Of a stretch of 64,000 nucleotides of DNA, positions 41,461-53,842 are shown one piece after another. Under the pieces are notes generated by a model, which did not search any database, was not told the origin of the DNA, and saw only the letters and a list, made by a program, of their open reading frames with translations. The stretch is taken from the NCBI GenBank assembly GCA_023614405.1, contig CM042696.1:334047211-334111210 (forward strand), read 5' to 3'. The stretch is from Avena insularis. Its lineage: Eukaryota; Streptophyta; Magnoliopsida; Poales; Poaceae. A program made the translations under genes and the position numbers. Every line of letters starts with the position of its first letter. The stretch's first letter is position 1.

Positions 41461-44400
41461 TGTGGCGCCCCGCTAAAACCACTACTAGAAAATCGCGGTG
41501 TTTTCGTGCATTGCATCATCATGACCGCATGCTCATGTCATCATGCCACATTGCATTTGAGCATCGTCATCATTATGCATGGTTTGTTTAAAAACTATTT
41601 TCGAAAACCTATTTTGTTTTCTAAATAAGCCCCGTCTTTATTCAAATACAAAACCCCAGGTTTGTCTAGAATATTTTGTTTCGTCTACAATCGGATTTCA
41701 AAAGCCCCGTTTTAAATAATAAAATATTTATATTATTTTTTAGGGGGCAGCCCGCCAGGCTCGAAAGCCCGGCTGGCCCCCCAAACCCTATCTAAAATGC
41801 CCCTACCCTAACCCTAATCCACTCAGCCACCTACCCCTACACTTATCCACACAGCACACACACCCAGCGACGCACGCGGTGTACCACACCCCCAACCGCC
41901 GCCGCCCTCTCCACCTTGGCCTGGCCGTTCGTTGAAGCCCGACGCGCACGTAAACGCGGCCAAGGTCCGCCTCGCTGGCCCACATCACCATCACCTGCGT
42001 CCGGTCGCTGCACTGCCCTTGTCCACCCCGACCCGACCCTGCAGAGGTCACCACGCTGCCTCTCCACACCGACGAGCTTCCCCGCCCAGCCTCGTTCTCC
42101 TTCCTCTGTGCGTGGCCCCGCTGCCATGGTCATCACGCCCTCTCCTCCCAGCTCTGCAGCGCTCCGCTGCCTTCCCCTCTGCTGCAGGAGCTCGCCCAGC
42201 CATCGCCGGCTTCCTCCATCTCAAGGCCCGGCTCGTCCTCGACCGTCGTGCCTCTCGCCTTTCGCCCGGGCGTGGCCTCGCTCGGCTCACTGCCGCTGCT
42301 TTGCCTCTGTCCGGCGCCGTCGCCATCGTCCCCTTCTCCGACCGCCTCCCTCGCCTTCTCCCTGCGTGAGTGACGCCGCGGTTCTCCTCCCTATGGCACC
42401 GTGCCTCGCTCAAGCTCTGCTCCCGATGTGGCCTCCTCCAACAGTGTGGGTTAAGAGCGTTGCCCACTGACTCGTGTACCAGTTCTGCCTTGCATCAAGT
42501 TGTTGATGTACCTGTGCATGCCTCGCGCCTGTTGGCCTCGTTTCCTTGTCTAAGACGTGGTGCTGCTCAAGACAGAAGCTGATAACCCTTGCAGGATCAA
42601 GACCCTAACAAGATCCCATCTCGTCCGTGTGTGCCGTATTATTCCAAGATCTTCTCGTCCACAAGACTAAAGGGGTGCGGATCCAAGATCGACACCGACC
42701 CGGAAGAATCTGATGAACCATCGACAAGGGACCCGAGCCCGCTACAAACGCCTTGGTCTTCGAGAAGGATCCGACAAGATCGCCTACATGGATGTTAAGT
42801 TCTCCTCAAGGATACCGAAGCCCCAAACCCGAAGACACCGAGACCCCGATCCCGAAGCCGAGAACCTCGACAAGTTCTTCTGAGTGCCAACGGCGCCGAA
42901 TGGAACCCCGAAGCCACGATCCGCAGTCGAGAGTGCAACATGGAGACATCGCCAAGTTCTTCTGATGACCGCCAAGATCGCCGACACGGAACGCCAAGTT
43001 CTTCATCCCGGACGCCATGACCGTTTACACGGACCCGAAGACGACCGGTACCCGATCCATTCAAGTTCGCCATCGACGGCAAGATCGACCACTTGGAACC
43101 CAAGTTCTCCGTCACGACACGACAAGTTCTCCATCGCGTATCTGAACCTCGCCGTTCCCATCAACCCTGAGACCGAACCCCGAAACCCCCGGAACCCAAG
43201 ATCTTTCGAACCCAGATGTGTGACCCTAAACCCTATTTTTATAATATGACATTACCAACTGTCGCGTATTAAATTTTTCATGCATGCATACTTGCCTGTG
43301 GTTTGGGGGCATTATGCCGATTCACCTCATAATTAAATATGGAGTCAATATGCGGGATACTTTTGTCTTATTCCGGACTCAATTTAAATTGGTGTAGCGA
43401 ACCGATGCCATGTTTCGCCCTGTTAATACAACATTTTTTTTGCGGGGTAGATAAATAACTTGAACCTTATAATTAATTGTCGGGACCCCGGTTCCACTTA
43501 ATTTTGACTAGTTGCACCGCATCTGTGCCATGCCATGCATCATATCATAAGCATGCCGGATCTTCTGCCGTAGTATTAAATATTGCATCCGGTGTTTCTT
43601 CTAGTGTTTGCCTCCTCGCGGATTAGGCCGATGAGTGGATGCGAGTATCGACAAGTCCTTCGGATAATGAATCTTCGGCTATGTTTCCTAGGCGAGCATT
43701 CTTCCCCCTACTACCTATTTTGCATTTATAGTCTTTATTTCCTCCTGTTGATCTATTGCTATCCGTGTCGTGATGCTTTAGTTTCCTTGCTCCAGTTAAA
43801 TCCCGTGCAGCCTCTATATTGCCATGGACACCTCCTAATACCTGTTGTTTGGTAGATAGCTGGCCCTCCGAGTCGTAGTTGCTTGCTCAGGTGCGGTCTC
43901 GTGTTGTCGAGTACCACAATTGTTGGAATGCTGGCAGATGTTTATGGTGGAGATGATCATGACTTTAAATACAACTATTAAATTGCTGGAAATAGATATA
44001 ACTAATGCAGAGACATCGGTGGGCAATATATGTTATTTGGTTCTTCCACGCTCACTTGTGTCCCGTAGGACCCCGAGTACTTGATACCTATTCCTTGACT
44101 ATCGCACTATCCGCACATGGGACCATGAATCCCCTTAGCCAGAGCTTGATTCATTTCTTATTTCTTGGGGCCACAAACTAGTTTGGGGTTTTATTACTAT
44201 CCTGTACTTATGCCATGCTTTACTGCTTTATTTAAGATTGTGTGTGGAGCACCTATACTGTTTTGGATCGTGCCACGTTTTTGCGGTATCGACAAGCCCA
44301 GTCACACTTTCGGGTTCCCAGTCGTTTAAAGCCTTCGTCACAAACCCTGGGTCTGTTCCGGAGCTGGCCAACTTCGTTGCGGGTAGCTTAGTGGGGGTGG

Positions 44401-44532
44401 CCCCCTGAAATATTTTATGAATCCTATGATTGCTTTGTCGTGAAAGACTCGTTGGGTTTTGATTTGGTTTTTCTGAGGTTGATCGTGTGTGTGTTGCTAT
44501 TTGTGCACCCCTGCAGGGTAAATCTTTCTGAA

Positions 44533-44554
44533 AGCCGTGTCCGCGGTTATGGAC
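44533..44554 (+). other. Conserved LTR block shared with solo LTR 1
   Basis: This is the counterpart of 5194-5215: CCGTGTCC, then G, then CGGTTATGGAC, with the same leading AG. It places the two LTRs in the same orientation and wider family. Confidence 0.75.
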
Positions 44555-44621
44555 GACTTGGAGCACAGTATCTCGATCATAGACAAGCATAACTAAAGTA
44601 GTGTTATAAATTTGATTTAAT

Positions 44622-44935
44622 ATGTGACTAGTAATTCAGCTTCACTACAATGGAATGGATAATAAAAATGCCAAAACTGGTGGATCTGTGGTGATCTGTG
44701 TCATACTATACCTGCCTAGTAAGTATTGCAACTCCAATGGAATGTGATAAAAGTGCCAACAACTGCTGGGTTATGGGATTCTTGAGGACAATTATATCTG
44801 ACTAGTAAATGTTCCAACTACCACGGAATGGTTAATCAAAACTGCCCACTACTTATGCTTCAGGATGACTCATGCTATCTATATCTGATTAGTAAGTGTT
44901 GCAACTATAACGGAATGAGTAAAACTGCCAACTGT
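44622..44935 (+). repeat. Imperfect ~87-bp tandem repeat inside solo LTR 2 (4 copies)
   Basis: Copies start near CTAGTAA or TTAGTAAG at about 44625, 44715, 44800 and 44887. Each continues with an ATTGCAACT/GTTCCAACT-like tract, then (A/C)GGAATG and AAAA(G/C)TGCCAA. Divergence is high, so the repeat is old. Confidence 0.7.
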
Positions 44936-46672
44936 GTGAGTTCCTTGGTCCGACTTCCTCGTTTGGTCTCGAGGGGGAAATGCCAGGATGGGTATGCTTG
45001 GTGTTAGTATCAGGTTGGATCCGAATAGGTCTTTTTATCCCTCTCTAATAGCCGCTAGTTTTACTGAGTCTCTATAGGTTATTTAGTGCTGCTACGCTGC
45101 CGCTTCATTCCACCATACCTATGTAGGCGAGAGCCGCCGAATTCTAGCCTCGCCGTGTACTGTTCTCAGTACTGACGCTCCTCTTTTTCCTTTGTCCTTT
45201 GTCGGCACCCCTTTTGTTTTAGCAGGTTTGAGATCGACGTGGTTAGCAGGGTTACCCTTCCGGCTTGGCCTAGGCAAGGTTATGGACGCCATTGGTTATT
45301 CTTCAGGGCTCTTAGCCCCATTTTCATCTTGTCCGTACTCGCACGCTGTAACATTTTCAAGGTGATTTGGATCTTTGTGTTGTATATCTGTATTCTTGAC
45401 TCGTCGAGTCGCTGTTGTATATATATCTGTTCTGTGGGTCCCATCGAGGACTGTTGTGTAATGGTATTACTTCGTTTTCCACCCGCACGAAAGTGCCTGG
45501 TGGGCGTCCTTGAATCGTTTCTATGCGGGTTTGGCGGAAAGGGCTAAAACTTGCATAGGGCCGATTCGAGGGTGTTACACATGTGTGTTCTTTTTACTAA
45601 CAACAACTGGAGTCATTGCATGTGTGTTCTTTTCACATACCACATATGGATCCACCAGAGTCATTGCATGTGTGTTCTCTTCAGAGACCACACATGGATC
45701 CACCAGTATCATTGCATGTGTGTTCTTTTTACTAACAACAACTCGAGTCATTTCATGACTATTCTTTTCACATACCACATATGGATCCACAAGTGTCATT
45801 GAAATGTGTGTTCTCTTTAGAGACCACACATGGATCCACCAGTGTCATTGCATGTGTGTTCTTTTTACTAAAAACAACTTGAGTCATTGCATGTGTGTTC
45901 TTTTCACATACCACATATGGATCCACCAATGTCATTGAAATGTCTGTTCTTCTCATTAATCATAGCTAGAGTCATTGCATGTGTGTTCTCTTCAAAGACC
46001 ACACATGGATCCACCAGTGTCATTGCATGTGTGTTATTTTTACTAACAACAACTAGAGTCATTGCATGTGTGTTCTTTCACACACCACATATGGATCCAC
46101 CAGTGTCATTGAAATGTGTGTTCTCTTCAGAGACCACACATGGATCCACCAGTGTCATTGCATGTGTGTTCTCTTCAAAGACCACACATGGATCCACCAG
46201 TGTCATCGCATGTGTGTTATTTTTACTAACAACAACTGGAGTCATTGCATGTGTGTTCTTTTCACATACCACATATGGAACCACCTGTATCATTGAGATG
46301 TGTGTTCTTCTCATTAACCACGGCTAGAGTCATTTTATGTGTGTTCTCTTCAGAGACCACACATGGATCCACCAGTGTCATTGCATGTTTGTTCTTTTTA
46401 CTAACAACAACTAGAGTCATTTTATGACTATCCTTTTCACAGACCACATATGGATCCACCTGTGTCATTGAAATGTGTGTTCTTTTCATTAACCACAGCT
46501 AGAGTCATTGCATGTGTGTTCTCTTCAGAGACTACACATGGATCCACCACTGTCATTGCACGTGTGTTATTTTTACTAACAACAATTGGAGTCATTACAT
46601 GTGTGTTCTTTTCACATACCACATATGGATCCACCAGTGTCATTGAAATGTGTGTTCTCTTCAGAGACCACA

Positions 46673-48896
46673 CATGGATCCACCAGTCTCATTGCATGTG
46701 TGTTGTTTTTACTAACAACAACTAGAGTCATTGCATGTGTGTTCTTTTCACATACCACATACGGATCCACCAGTGTCATTACATGTGTCTTCTCTTTAGA
46801 GACCAACTGGAGTCATTACATGACTATTCTTTTCACATACCACAAATGGTTCAACTAGTGTCATTGAAATGTGTGTTCTTCTCATTACACATAGCTAGAG
46901 TCATTGCATGTGTGTTCTCTTCAGAGACCACCCATGGATCCACCAGTGTCATTCCACGTGTGTTATTTTTACTAACAACAGCTAGAGTCATTGCATGTGT
47001 GTTCTTTTCACATACCACATATGGATCCACCAGTGTCATTGAAATGTATGTTCTCTTCAGAGACCACACATGGATCCACCAGTGTCATTGCATGTGTGTT
47101 CTTTTTACTAACAACAACTGGAGTCATTGCATGTGTGTTCTTTTCACATACCACATATGGATCCACCCGAGTCATTGCATGTGTGTTCTCTTCAGAGACC
47201 ATGCATGGATCCACAAGTGTCACTGCATGTGTGTTCTTTTTACTAACAACAACTGGAGTCATTTCATGACTATTCTTTTCACATACCACTTATGGATCCA
47301 CAAGTGTCATTGAAATGTGTGTTCTCTTCAGAGACCACACATGGATCCACCAGTGTCATTGCATGTGTGTTCTTTTTACTAACAACAACTTGAGTCATTA
47401 CATGTATGTTCTTTTCACATGCCACATATGGATCCACCAGTGTCATTGAAATGTGTGTTCTTCTCATTAACCATAGCTAGAGTCATTGCATGTGTGTTCT
47501 CTTCAGAGACCACACATGGATCCTCCGGTGTCATTGCATGTGTGTTATTTTTACTAACAACAACTAGAGTCATTGCATGTGTGTTCTTTTCACATACCAC
47601 ATATGGATCCACCAGTGTCATTGAAATGTGTGTTCTCTTCAGAGACCATGCATGGATCCACAAGTGTCACTGCATGTGTGTTCTTTTTACTAACAACAAC
47701 TAGAGTCATTTCATGACTATTCTTTTCACATACCACTTATGGATCCACAAGTGTCATTGAAATGTGTGTTCTCTTCAGAGACCACACATGGATCCACCAG
47801 TGTCATTGCATGTGTGTTCTTTTTATTAACAACAACTGGAGTCATTGCATGTGTGTTCTTTTCACATAGCACATATGGATCCACCTTTGTCATTGAAATG
47901 TGTGTTCTTCTCATTAACCACAGCTAGAGTCATTGCATGTGTGTTCTCTTCAGAGACCACACATGGATCCTCCGGTGTCATTGCATGTGTGTTCTTTTCA
48001 CTAACAACTAGAGTCATTTCATGACTATTCTTTTCACATACCACATATGGATCCACCAGTGTCATTGAAATGTGTGTTCTTTTCATTAACCACAGCTAGA
48101 GTTATTGCATGTGTGTTCTCTTCAGAGACCACACATGGATCCACCAGTGTCATTGCATGTGTGTTATTTTTACTAACAACAACTAGAGTCATTGCATGTG
48201 TGTTCTTTTCACATACCACATATGGATCCACCAGTGTCATTGAAATGTGTGTTCTCTTCAGAGACCACACATGGATCCACCAGTGTCATTGCATGTGTGC
48301 TCATTTTACCAACAACAACTGGAGTCATTGCATGTGTGTTCTTTTCACATACCACGTATGGATCCACCAGTGTCATTGCATGTGTGTTCTCTTCAGAGAC
48401 CACACATGGATCCACCAGTGTCATTACATGTCAGTTCTTTTTACTAACAACAACTAGAGTCATTTCATGACTATTCTTTTCACATACCACATATGGATCC
48501 ACCAGTGTCATTGAAATGTGTGTTCTTCTCATTAACCACAGCTAGAGACATTGCATGTGTGTTCTCTTCAGAGACCACACATGGATCCACTAGTGTCATT
48601 CCATGTGTGTTCCTTTTAGTAACAACGACTGGAGTCATTGCATGTGTGTTCTATACAAATACCACATATGGATCCACAAGTGTTATTGAAATGTGTGTTC
48701 TCTTCAGAGACCACACATGGATCCACCAATGTCATTGCATGTGTGCTCTTTTTACTAAGACAACAAGCGTCATTGCATGTGTGCTCTTTTCACATACCAC
48801 ATATGGATCCACCAGTGTCATTGCATGTGTGTTCTCTTTAGAGACCACACATGGCTCCACCAGTGTCATTGCATGTGTGTTCTTTTTACTAACAAC
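46673..48896. repeat. 2224-bp tandem duplication, copy 1
   Basis: It is duplicated directly downstream. Matches run at an offset of 2224 bp up to about 47300 (46735/48959, 47008/49232). They continue at 1777 bp from about 47726 (47726/49503, 48034/49811, 48493/50270). The 447-bp difference is a deletion in copy 2 and equals 311 + 136 bp. Confidence 0.86.
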
Positions 48897-48912
48897 AATG
48901 GATCCACCAGTC
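48885..48912. repeat. Chimeric module at the duplication junction
   Basis: A C-type start (TTTTTACTAACAACA) runs directly into a long-module tail (ATGGATCCACCAGTCTC). On the left the sequence matches the flank preserved near 50660; on the right it matches 46673 onward. The chimera is therefore the physical junction between copy 1 and copy 2 of the 2224-bp duplication, joined out of register with at most 1-2 bp of homology. Confidence 0.82.
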
Positions 48913-50673
48913 TCATTGCATGTGTGTTGTTTTTACTAACAACAACTAGAGTCATTGCATGTGTGTTCTTTTCACATACCACATACGGATCCACCAGTGT
49001 CATTACATGTGTCTTCTCTTTAGAGACCAACTGGAGTCATTACATGACTATTCTTTTCACATACCACAAATGGTTCAACTAGTGTCATTGAAATGTGTGT
49101 TCTTCTCATTACACATAGCTAGAGTCATTGCATGTGTGTTCTCTTCAGAGACCACCCATGGATCCACCAGTGTCATTCCACGTGTGTTATTTTTACTAAC
49201 AACAGCTAGAGTCATTGCATGTGTGTTCTTTTCACATACCACATATGGATCCACCAGTGTCATTGAAATGTATGTTCTCTTCAGAGACCACACATGGATC
49301 CACCAGTGTCATTGCATGTGTGTTCTTTTTACTAACAACAACTGGAGTCATTGCATGTGTGTTCTTTTCACATACCACATATGGATCCACCCGAGTCATT
49401 GCATGTGTGTTCTCTTCAGAGACCATGCATGGATCCACAAGTGTCACTGCATGTGTGTTCTTTTTACTAACAACAACTGGAGTCATTTCATGACTATTCT
49501 TTTCACATACCACTTATGGATCCACAAGTGTCATTGAAATGTGTGTTCTCTTCAGAGACCACACATGGATCCACCAGTGTCATTGCATGTGTGTTCTTTT
49601 TATTAACAACAACTGGAGTCATTGCATGTGTGTTCTTTTCACATAGCACATATGGATCCACCTTTGTCATTGAAATGTGTGTTCTTCTCATTAACCACAG
49701 CTAGAGTCATTGCATGTTTGTTCTCTTCAGAGACCACACATGGATCCTCCGGTGTCATTGCATGTGTGTTCTTTTCACTAACAACTAGAGTCATTTGATG
49801 ACTATTCTTTTCACATACCACATATGGATCCACCAGTGTCATTGAAATGTGTGTTCTTTTCATTAACCACAGCTAGAGTTATTGCATGTGTGTTCTCTTC
49901 AGAGACCACACATGGATCCACCAGTGTCATTGCATGTGTGTTATTTTTACTAACAACAACTAGAGTCATTGCATGTGTGTTCTTTTCACATACCACATAT
50001 GGATCCACCAGTGTCATTGAAATGTGTGTTCTCTTCAGAGACCACACATGGATCCACCAGTGTCATTGCATGTGTGCTCATTTTACCAACAACAACTGGA
50101 GTCATTGCATGTGTGTTCTTTTCACAAACCACGTATGGATCCACCAGTGTCATTGCATGTGTGTTCTCTTCAGAGACCACACATGGATCCACCAGTGTCA
50201 TTACATGTCAGTTCTTTTTACTAACAACAACTAGAGTCATTTCATGACTATTCTTTTCACATACCACATATGGATCCACCAGTGTCATTGAAATGTGTGT
50301 TCTTCTCATTAACCACAGCTAGAGACATTGCATGTGTGTTCTCTTCAGAGACCACACATGGATCCACTAGTGTCATTCCATGTGTGTTCCTTTTAGTAAC
50401 AACGACTGGAGTCATTGCATGTGTGTTCTATACAAATACCACATATGGATCCACAAGTGTTATTGAAATGTGTGTTCTCTTCAGAGACCACACATGGATC
50501 CACCAGTGTCATTGCATGTGTGCTCTTTTTACTAAGACAACAAGCGTCATTGCATGTGTGCTCTTTTCACATACCACATATGGATCCACCAGTGTCATTG
50601 CATGTGTGTTCTCTTTAGAGACCACACATGGCTCCACCAGTGTTATTGCATGTGTGTTCTTTTTACTAACAAC
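48897..50673. repeat. 2224-bp tandem duplication, copy 2 (shortened to 1777 bp)
   Basis: It is a near-identical copy of 46673-48896 lacking the 447 bp equivalent to about 47280-47726. The loss of exactly one 311-bp plus one 136-bp unit indicates in-register unequal recombination after the duplication formed. Confidence 0.84.
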
Positions 50674-53600
50674 AACTAGAGTCATTGCATGTGTGTTTTT
50701 TTCACATACCACATATGGATCCACCTATGTCATTGAAAGGTGTGTTCTTCTCATTAACCACATCTAAAGTCATTGCATGTCTGTTCTCTTCAGCGACCAC
50801 ACATGGATCCACCAGCGTCATTGCATGTGTGTTCTTTTTACTAACAACAATTGGAGTCATTGCATGTGTGTTCTTTTCACATACTTCATATGGATCCACT
50901 AGTGTCATTGAAATGTGTGTTCTCTTTAGAGACCACACATGGAACAACCAATGTCATTGCATGTGTGCTCTTTTTACTAACAACAACTAGAGTCATTTCA
51001 TGTGTGTTCTATTCACATACCACATATGGATCCACTTGTGTCATTGCATCTTCAGAGACCACACATGGATCCACGAGTGTCATTGGATGTGTGTTCTTTC
51101 TACTAACAACAACTTGAGTCATTTCATGACTATTCTTTTCACATACCACATATGTATCCACCAGTGTCATTGAAATGTGTGTTCTTCTCATTAACCACAG
51201 CTAGAGTCATTGCATGTGTGTTCTCTTCAGAGACCACACATGGATCCACCAGTGTCATTACATGTGTGTTCTTTTACTAAGAACAACTAGAGTCATTGCA
51301 TGTGTGTTCTTTTCACATACCACATATGGATCCACCAGAGTCATTGAAATGTGTGTTCTCTTCAGAGACCACACATGGATCCACTAGTGTCATTGCATGT
51401 GTGTTCTTTTTACTAACAAGAACTGGAGTCATTTCATGTGTGTTCTTTTCACATACCACATATGGATCCACCTATGTGATTGAAATATGTGTTCTTCTCA
51501 TTAACCACAACTAGAGTCATTGCATGTGTGTTCTCTCCAGAGACCACACATGGACCCACAAGTGCAATTGCATGTGTGTTCTTTTTACTAATAACAACTG
51601 GTGTCATTGCATGTGTGTTCTTTTCACATACCACATATGAATCCACCAGTGTCATTGAAATGTGTGTTCTCTTCAGAGACCGCACATGGATCCACCAGTC
51701 TCATTGCATGTGTGTTCTTTTTACTAACAACAACTGGAGTCATTGCATGTGTGTTCTTTTCACATACCACCTATGCATCCACCAGTGTCATTGCATATGT
51801 GTTCTCTTCAGATACCAACTGGAATCATTACATGACTATTCTTTTCACATACCACTTATGGATCCACCAGTCTCATTGAAATGTGTGTTCTTCTCATTAA
51901 CCACAACTAGAGTCATTGCATGTGTGTTATCTTCAGAGACCACACATGGATCCACCAGTGTCATTGCATGTGTGTTCTTTTTACTAACAAGAACTGGAGT
52001 CATTGCATGTGTGTTCTTTTCACATACCACATATGGATCCACCAGAGTCATTGCATGTGTGTTCATTTCACATACCACACATGGATCCACCAGTGTCATT
52101 GCATGTGTGTTCTTTTTACTAATAACAATTGGAGTCATTTCATGACTATTCTTTTCACATACCACATATGGATCCCCAAGTGTCATTGAAATGTGTGTTC
52201 TCTTTAGAGACCACACATGGATCCACCAGTGTCATTGCATGTGTGTTCTTTTTACTAATAACAACTTGAGTCATTGCATGTGTGTTCTTTTCACATACCA
52301 CATATGGATCCACCAGTGTCATTGAAATGTGTGTTCTTCTCATTAACCACAGCTAGAGTCATTGCATATGTGTTCTCTTCAGAGACCACACATGTATCCA
52401 CTAGTGTCATTGCATGTGTGTTCTTTTTACTAACAACAATTGGAGTCATTGCATGTGTGTTCTTTTCACATACCACATATGGATCCACCAGTGTCATTGA
52501 AATGTGTGTTCTCTTCAGAGACCACACATGGATCCACCAGTGTCATTGCATGTGTGCTCTTTTTACTAACAACAACTGGAGTCATTTCATGTATGTTCTT
52601 TTCACATACCACATATGGATCCAATACTGTCATTGCATGTGTGTTCTCGTCAAATACCACACATGGATCCACCAGTGTCATTGCATGTGTGTTCTTTTTA
52701 CTAACAACAAGTGGAGTCATTTCTTGACTATTCTTTTCACATACCACATATGAATCCACCAATGTCATTGCAATGTGTGTTCTTCTCATTAACCACAACT
52801 AGAGTCATTGCACGTGTGTTCTCTTTAGAGACCACACATGGATCCACCAGTGTCATTGCATGTGTGTTGTTTTTACTAACAACAACTGGAGTCATTGCAT
52901 GTGTGTTCTTTTCACATACCACATATGGATCCACCAGTGTCATTGAAATGTGTGTTCTCTTCAGAGACCACACATGGATCCACCAGTATCATTGCATGTG
53001 TGCTATTTTTACTAACAACAACACGTGTCATTGCATGTGTGCTCTTTTTACTATCAACAACTAGAGTCATTGCGTGTATGTTCTCTTCAGAGACCACACA
53101 TGGATCCACCTATGTCATTGCATGTGTGTTCCTTTTACTAATAACAACTATATTCATTGCATGTGTGTTCTTTTCACATACCACATATGGATCCACCAAT
53201 GTCATTGAAATGTCTACTCTCTTCAGACACCACACATGGATCCACCAGTGTCATTGCATGTGTGTTATTTTTACTAACAACAACCAGAGCCATTGCATGT
53301 GTGTTCTTTTCACAATCCACCTATGGATCCAGTAGTGTCATTGCATGTGTGTTCTTCTCATTAACCACAACTAGAGTCATTGCATGTGTATTCTCTTTAG
53401 AGACCACTCATGGATCCACAAGTGTAATTGCATGTGTGTTCTTTTTACTAACAACAACTGTAGTCATTGCATGTGTGTTCTTTTCACATACCACATATGG
53501 ATCCACCAGTGTCATTGAAATGTGTGTTCTCTTCAGAGACCACACATGGATCCACTAGTGTCATTGCATGTGTGTTCTTTTTACTAACAACAACTAGAGT

Positions 53601-53842
53601 CATTGCATGTGTGTTCTTTTCACATACCACATATGGATCCACCTATGTCATTGAAATGTGTGTTCTTCTCAGTTACCACAACTAGAGTCATTGCATGTGT
53701 GTTCTCTTCAGAGACCACACATGGATCCACCAGCGTCATTGTATGTGTGTTCTTTTTACTAACAACAATTGGAGTCATTGCATGTGTGTTCTTTTCACAT
53801 ACCACATATGGACCCACTAGTGTCATTGAAATGTGTGTTCTC

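Larger units (their letters stand above)
41461..45579 (+). mobile_element. Solo LTR 2 (long Ty3/gypsy-type LTR, 4119 bp)
   Basis: It starts TGTGGCGCCCC and ends GTGTTACA, with perfect CATGT duplications in an array module head. It holds no recognisable gag, pol or primer-binding site. A GC-rich leader-like block (about 41800-43230) yields proline/arginine-rich open frames in several phases; none looks like a protein family. Within it, the tract CAAGTTCT(T/C)C recurs irregularly (about 42797, 42871, 42953, 42995, 43062, 43101 and 43123). Length, layout, orientation and the CCGTGTCC/CGGTTATGGAC block match solo LTR 1, so both come from related families. A chromovirus (Tekay-like) origin is likely but inferred. 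Confidence 0.85.
45580..53842. repeat. Satellite/minisatellite array, block 3
   Basis: The array resumes with the CATGT target duplication and the same modules in the same orientation, running until it stops within a B module (GAAATGTGTGTTCTC) at 53840-53843. Module order here is less regular than in block 2, with more chimeric or decayed modules, for example near 48760, 51040, 53000 and 53300. The last kilobases look like an array edge, where homogenisation is usually weaker. Confidence 0.96.

Noticed and set aside
41480..41492. CACTACTAGAAAA as a CACTA transposon end
   Set aside because: It lies 19 bp inside solo LTR 2. The LTR's TG...CA ends and CATGT duplications explain the whole insert, and no partner inverted terminus is seen.
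40825..41628. A 267-codon open frame as a possible gene
   Set aside because: Most of it is satellite modules read in phase; the end runs by chance into the first bases of solo LTR 2.
41802..41820. Telomere-like CCCTAACCCTAA tract
   Set aside because: It is under two units long and inside an LTR leader; too short to indicate a telomere or telomeric insertion.
41803..42470. Overlapping Pro/Arg-rich open frames as genes
   Set aside because: Same situation in solo LTR 2: high GC keeps several phases open on both strands at once, with no conserved domain.
45003..45016. TTAGTATCAGGTT as a retrotransposon primer-binding site in solo LTR 2
   Set aside because: It lacks the initial TGG next to an LTR CA end and does not match the usual initiator-tRNA complement; it appears to be ordinary LTR sequence.
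1..53842. CRISPR-like regular repeat-spacer array
   Set aside because: There are no unique spacers: every interval is another copy of the same module set, and the context is a plant nuclear genome.
1..53842. Satellite as the internal repeat of the neighbouring gypsy element
   Set aside because: The array has no gag/pol or LTR sequence within it, is cut by independent insertions, and meets the RT at an abrupt breakpoint. A partner fragment to the left of the window would be needed to revive this idea.
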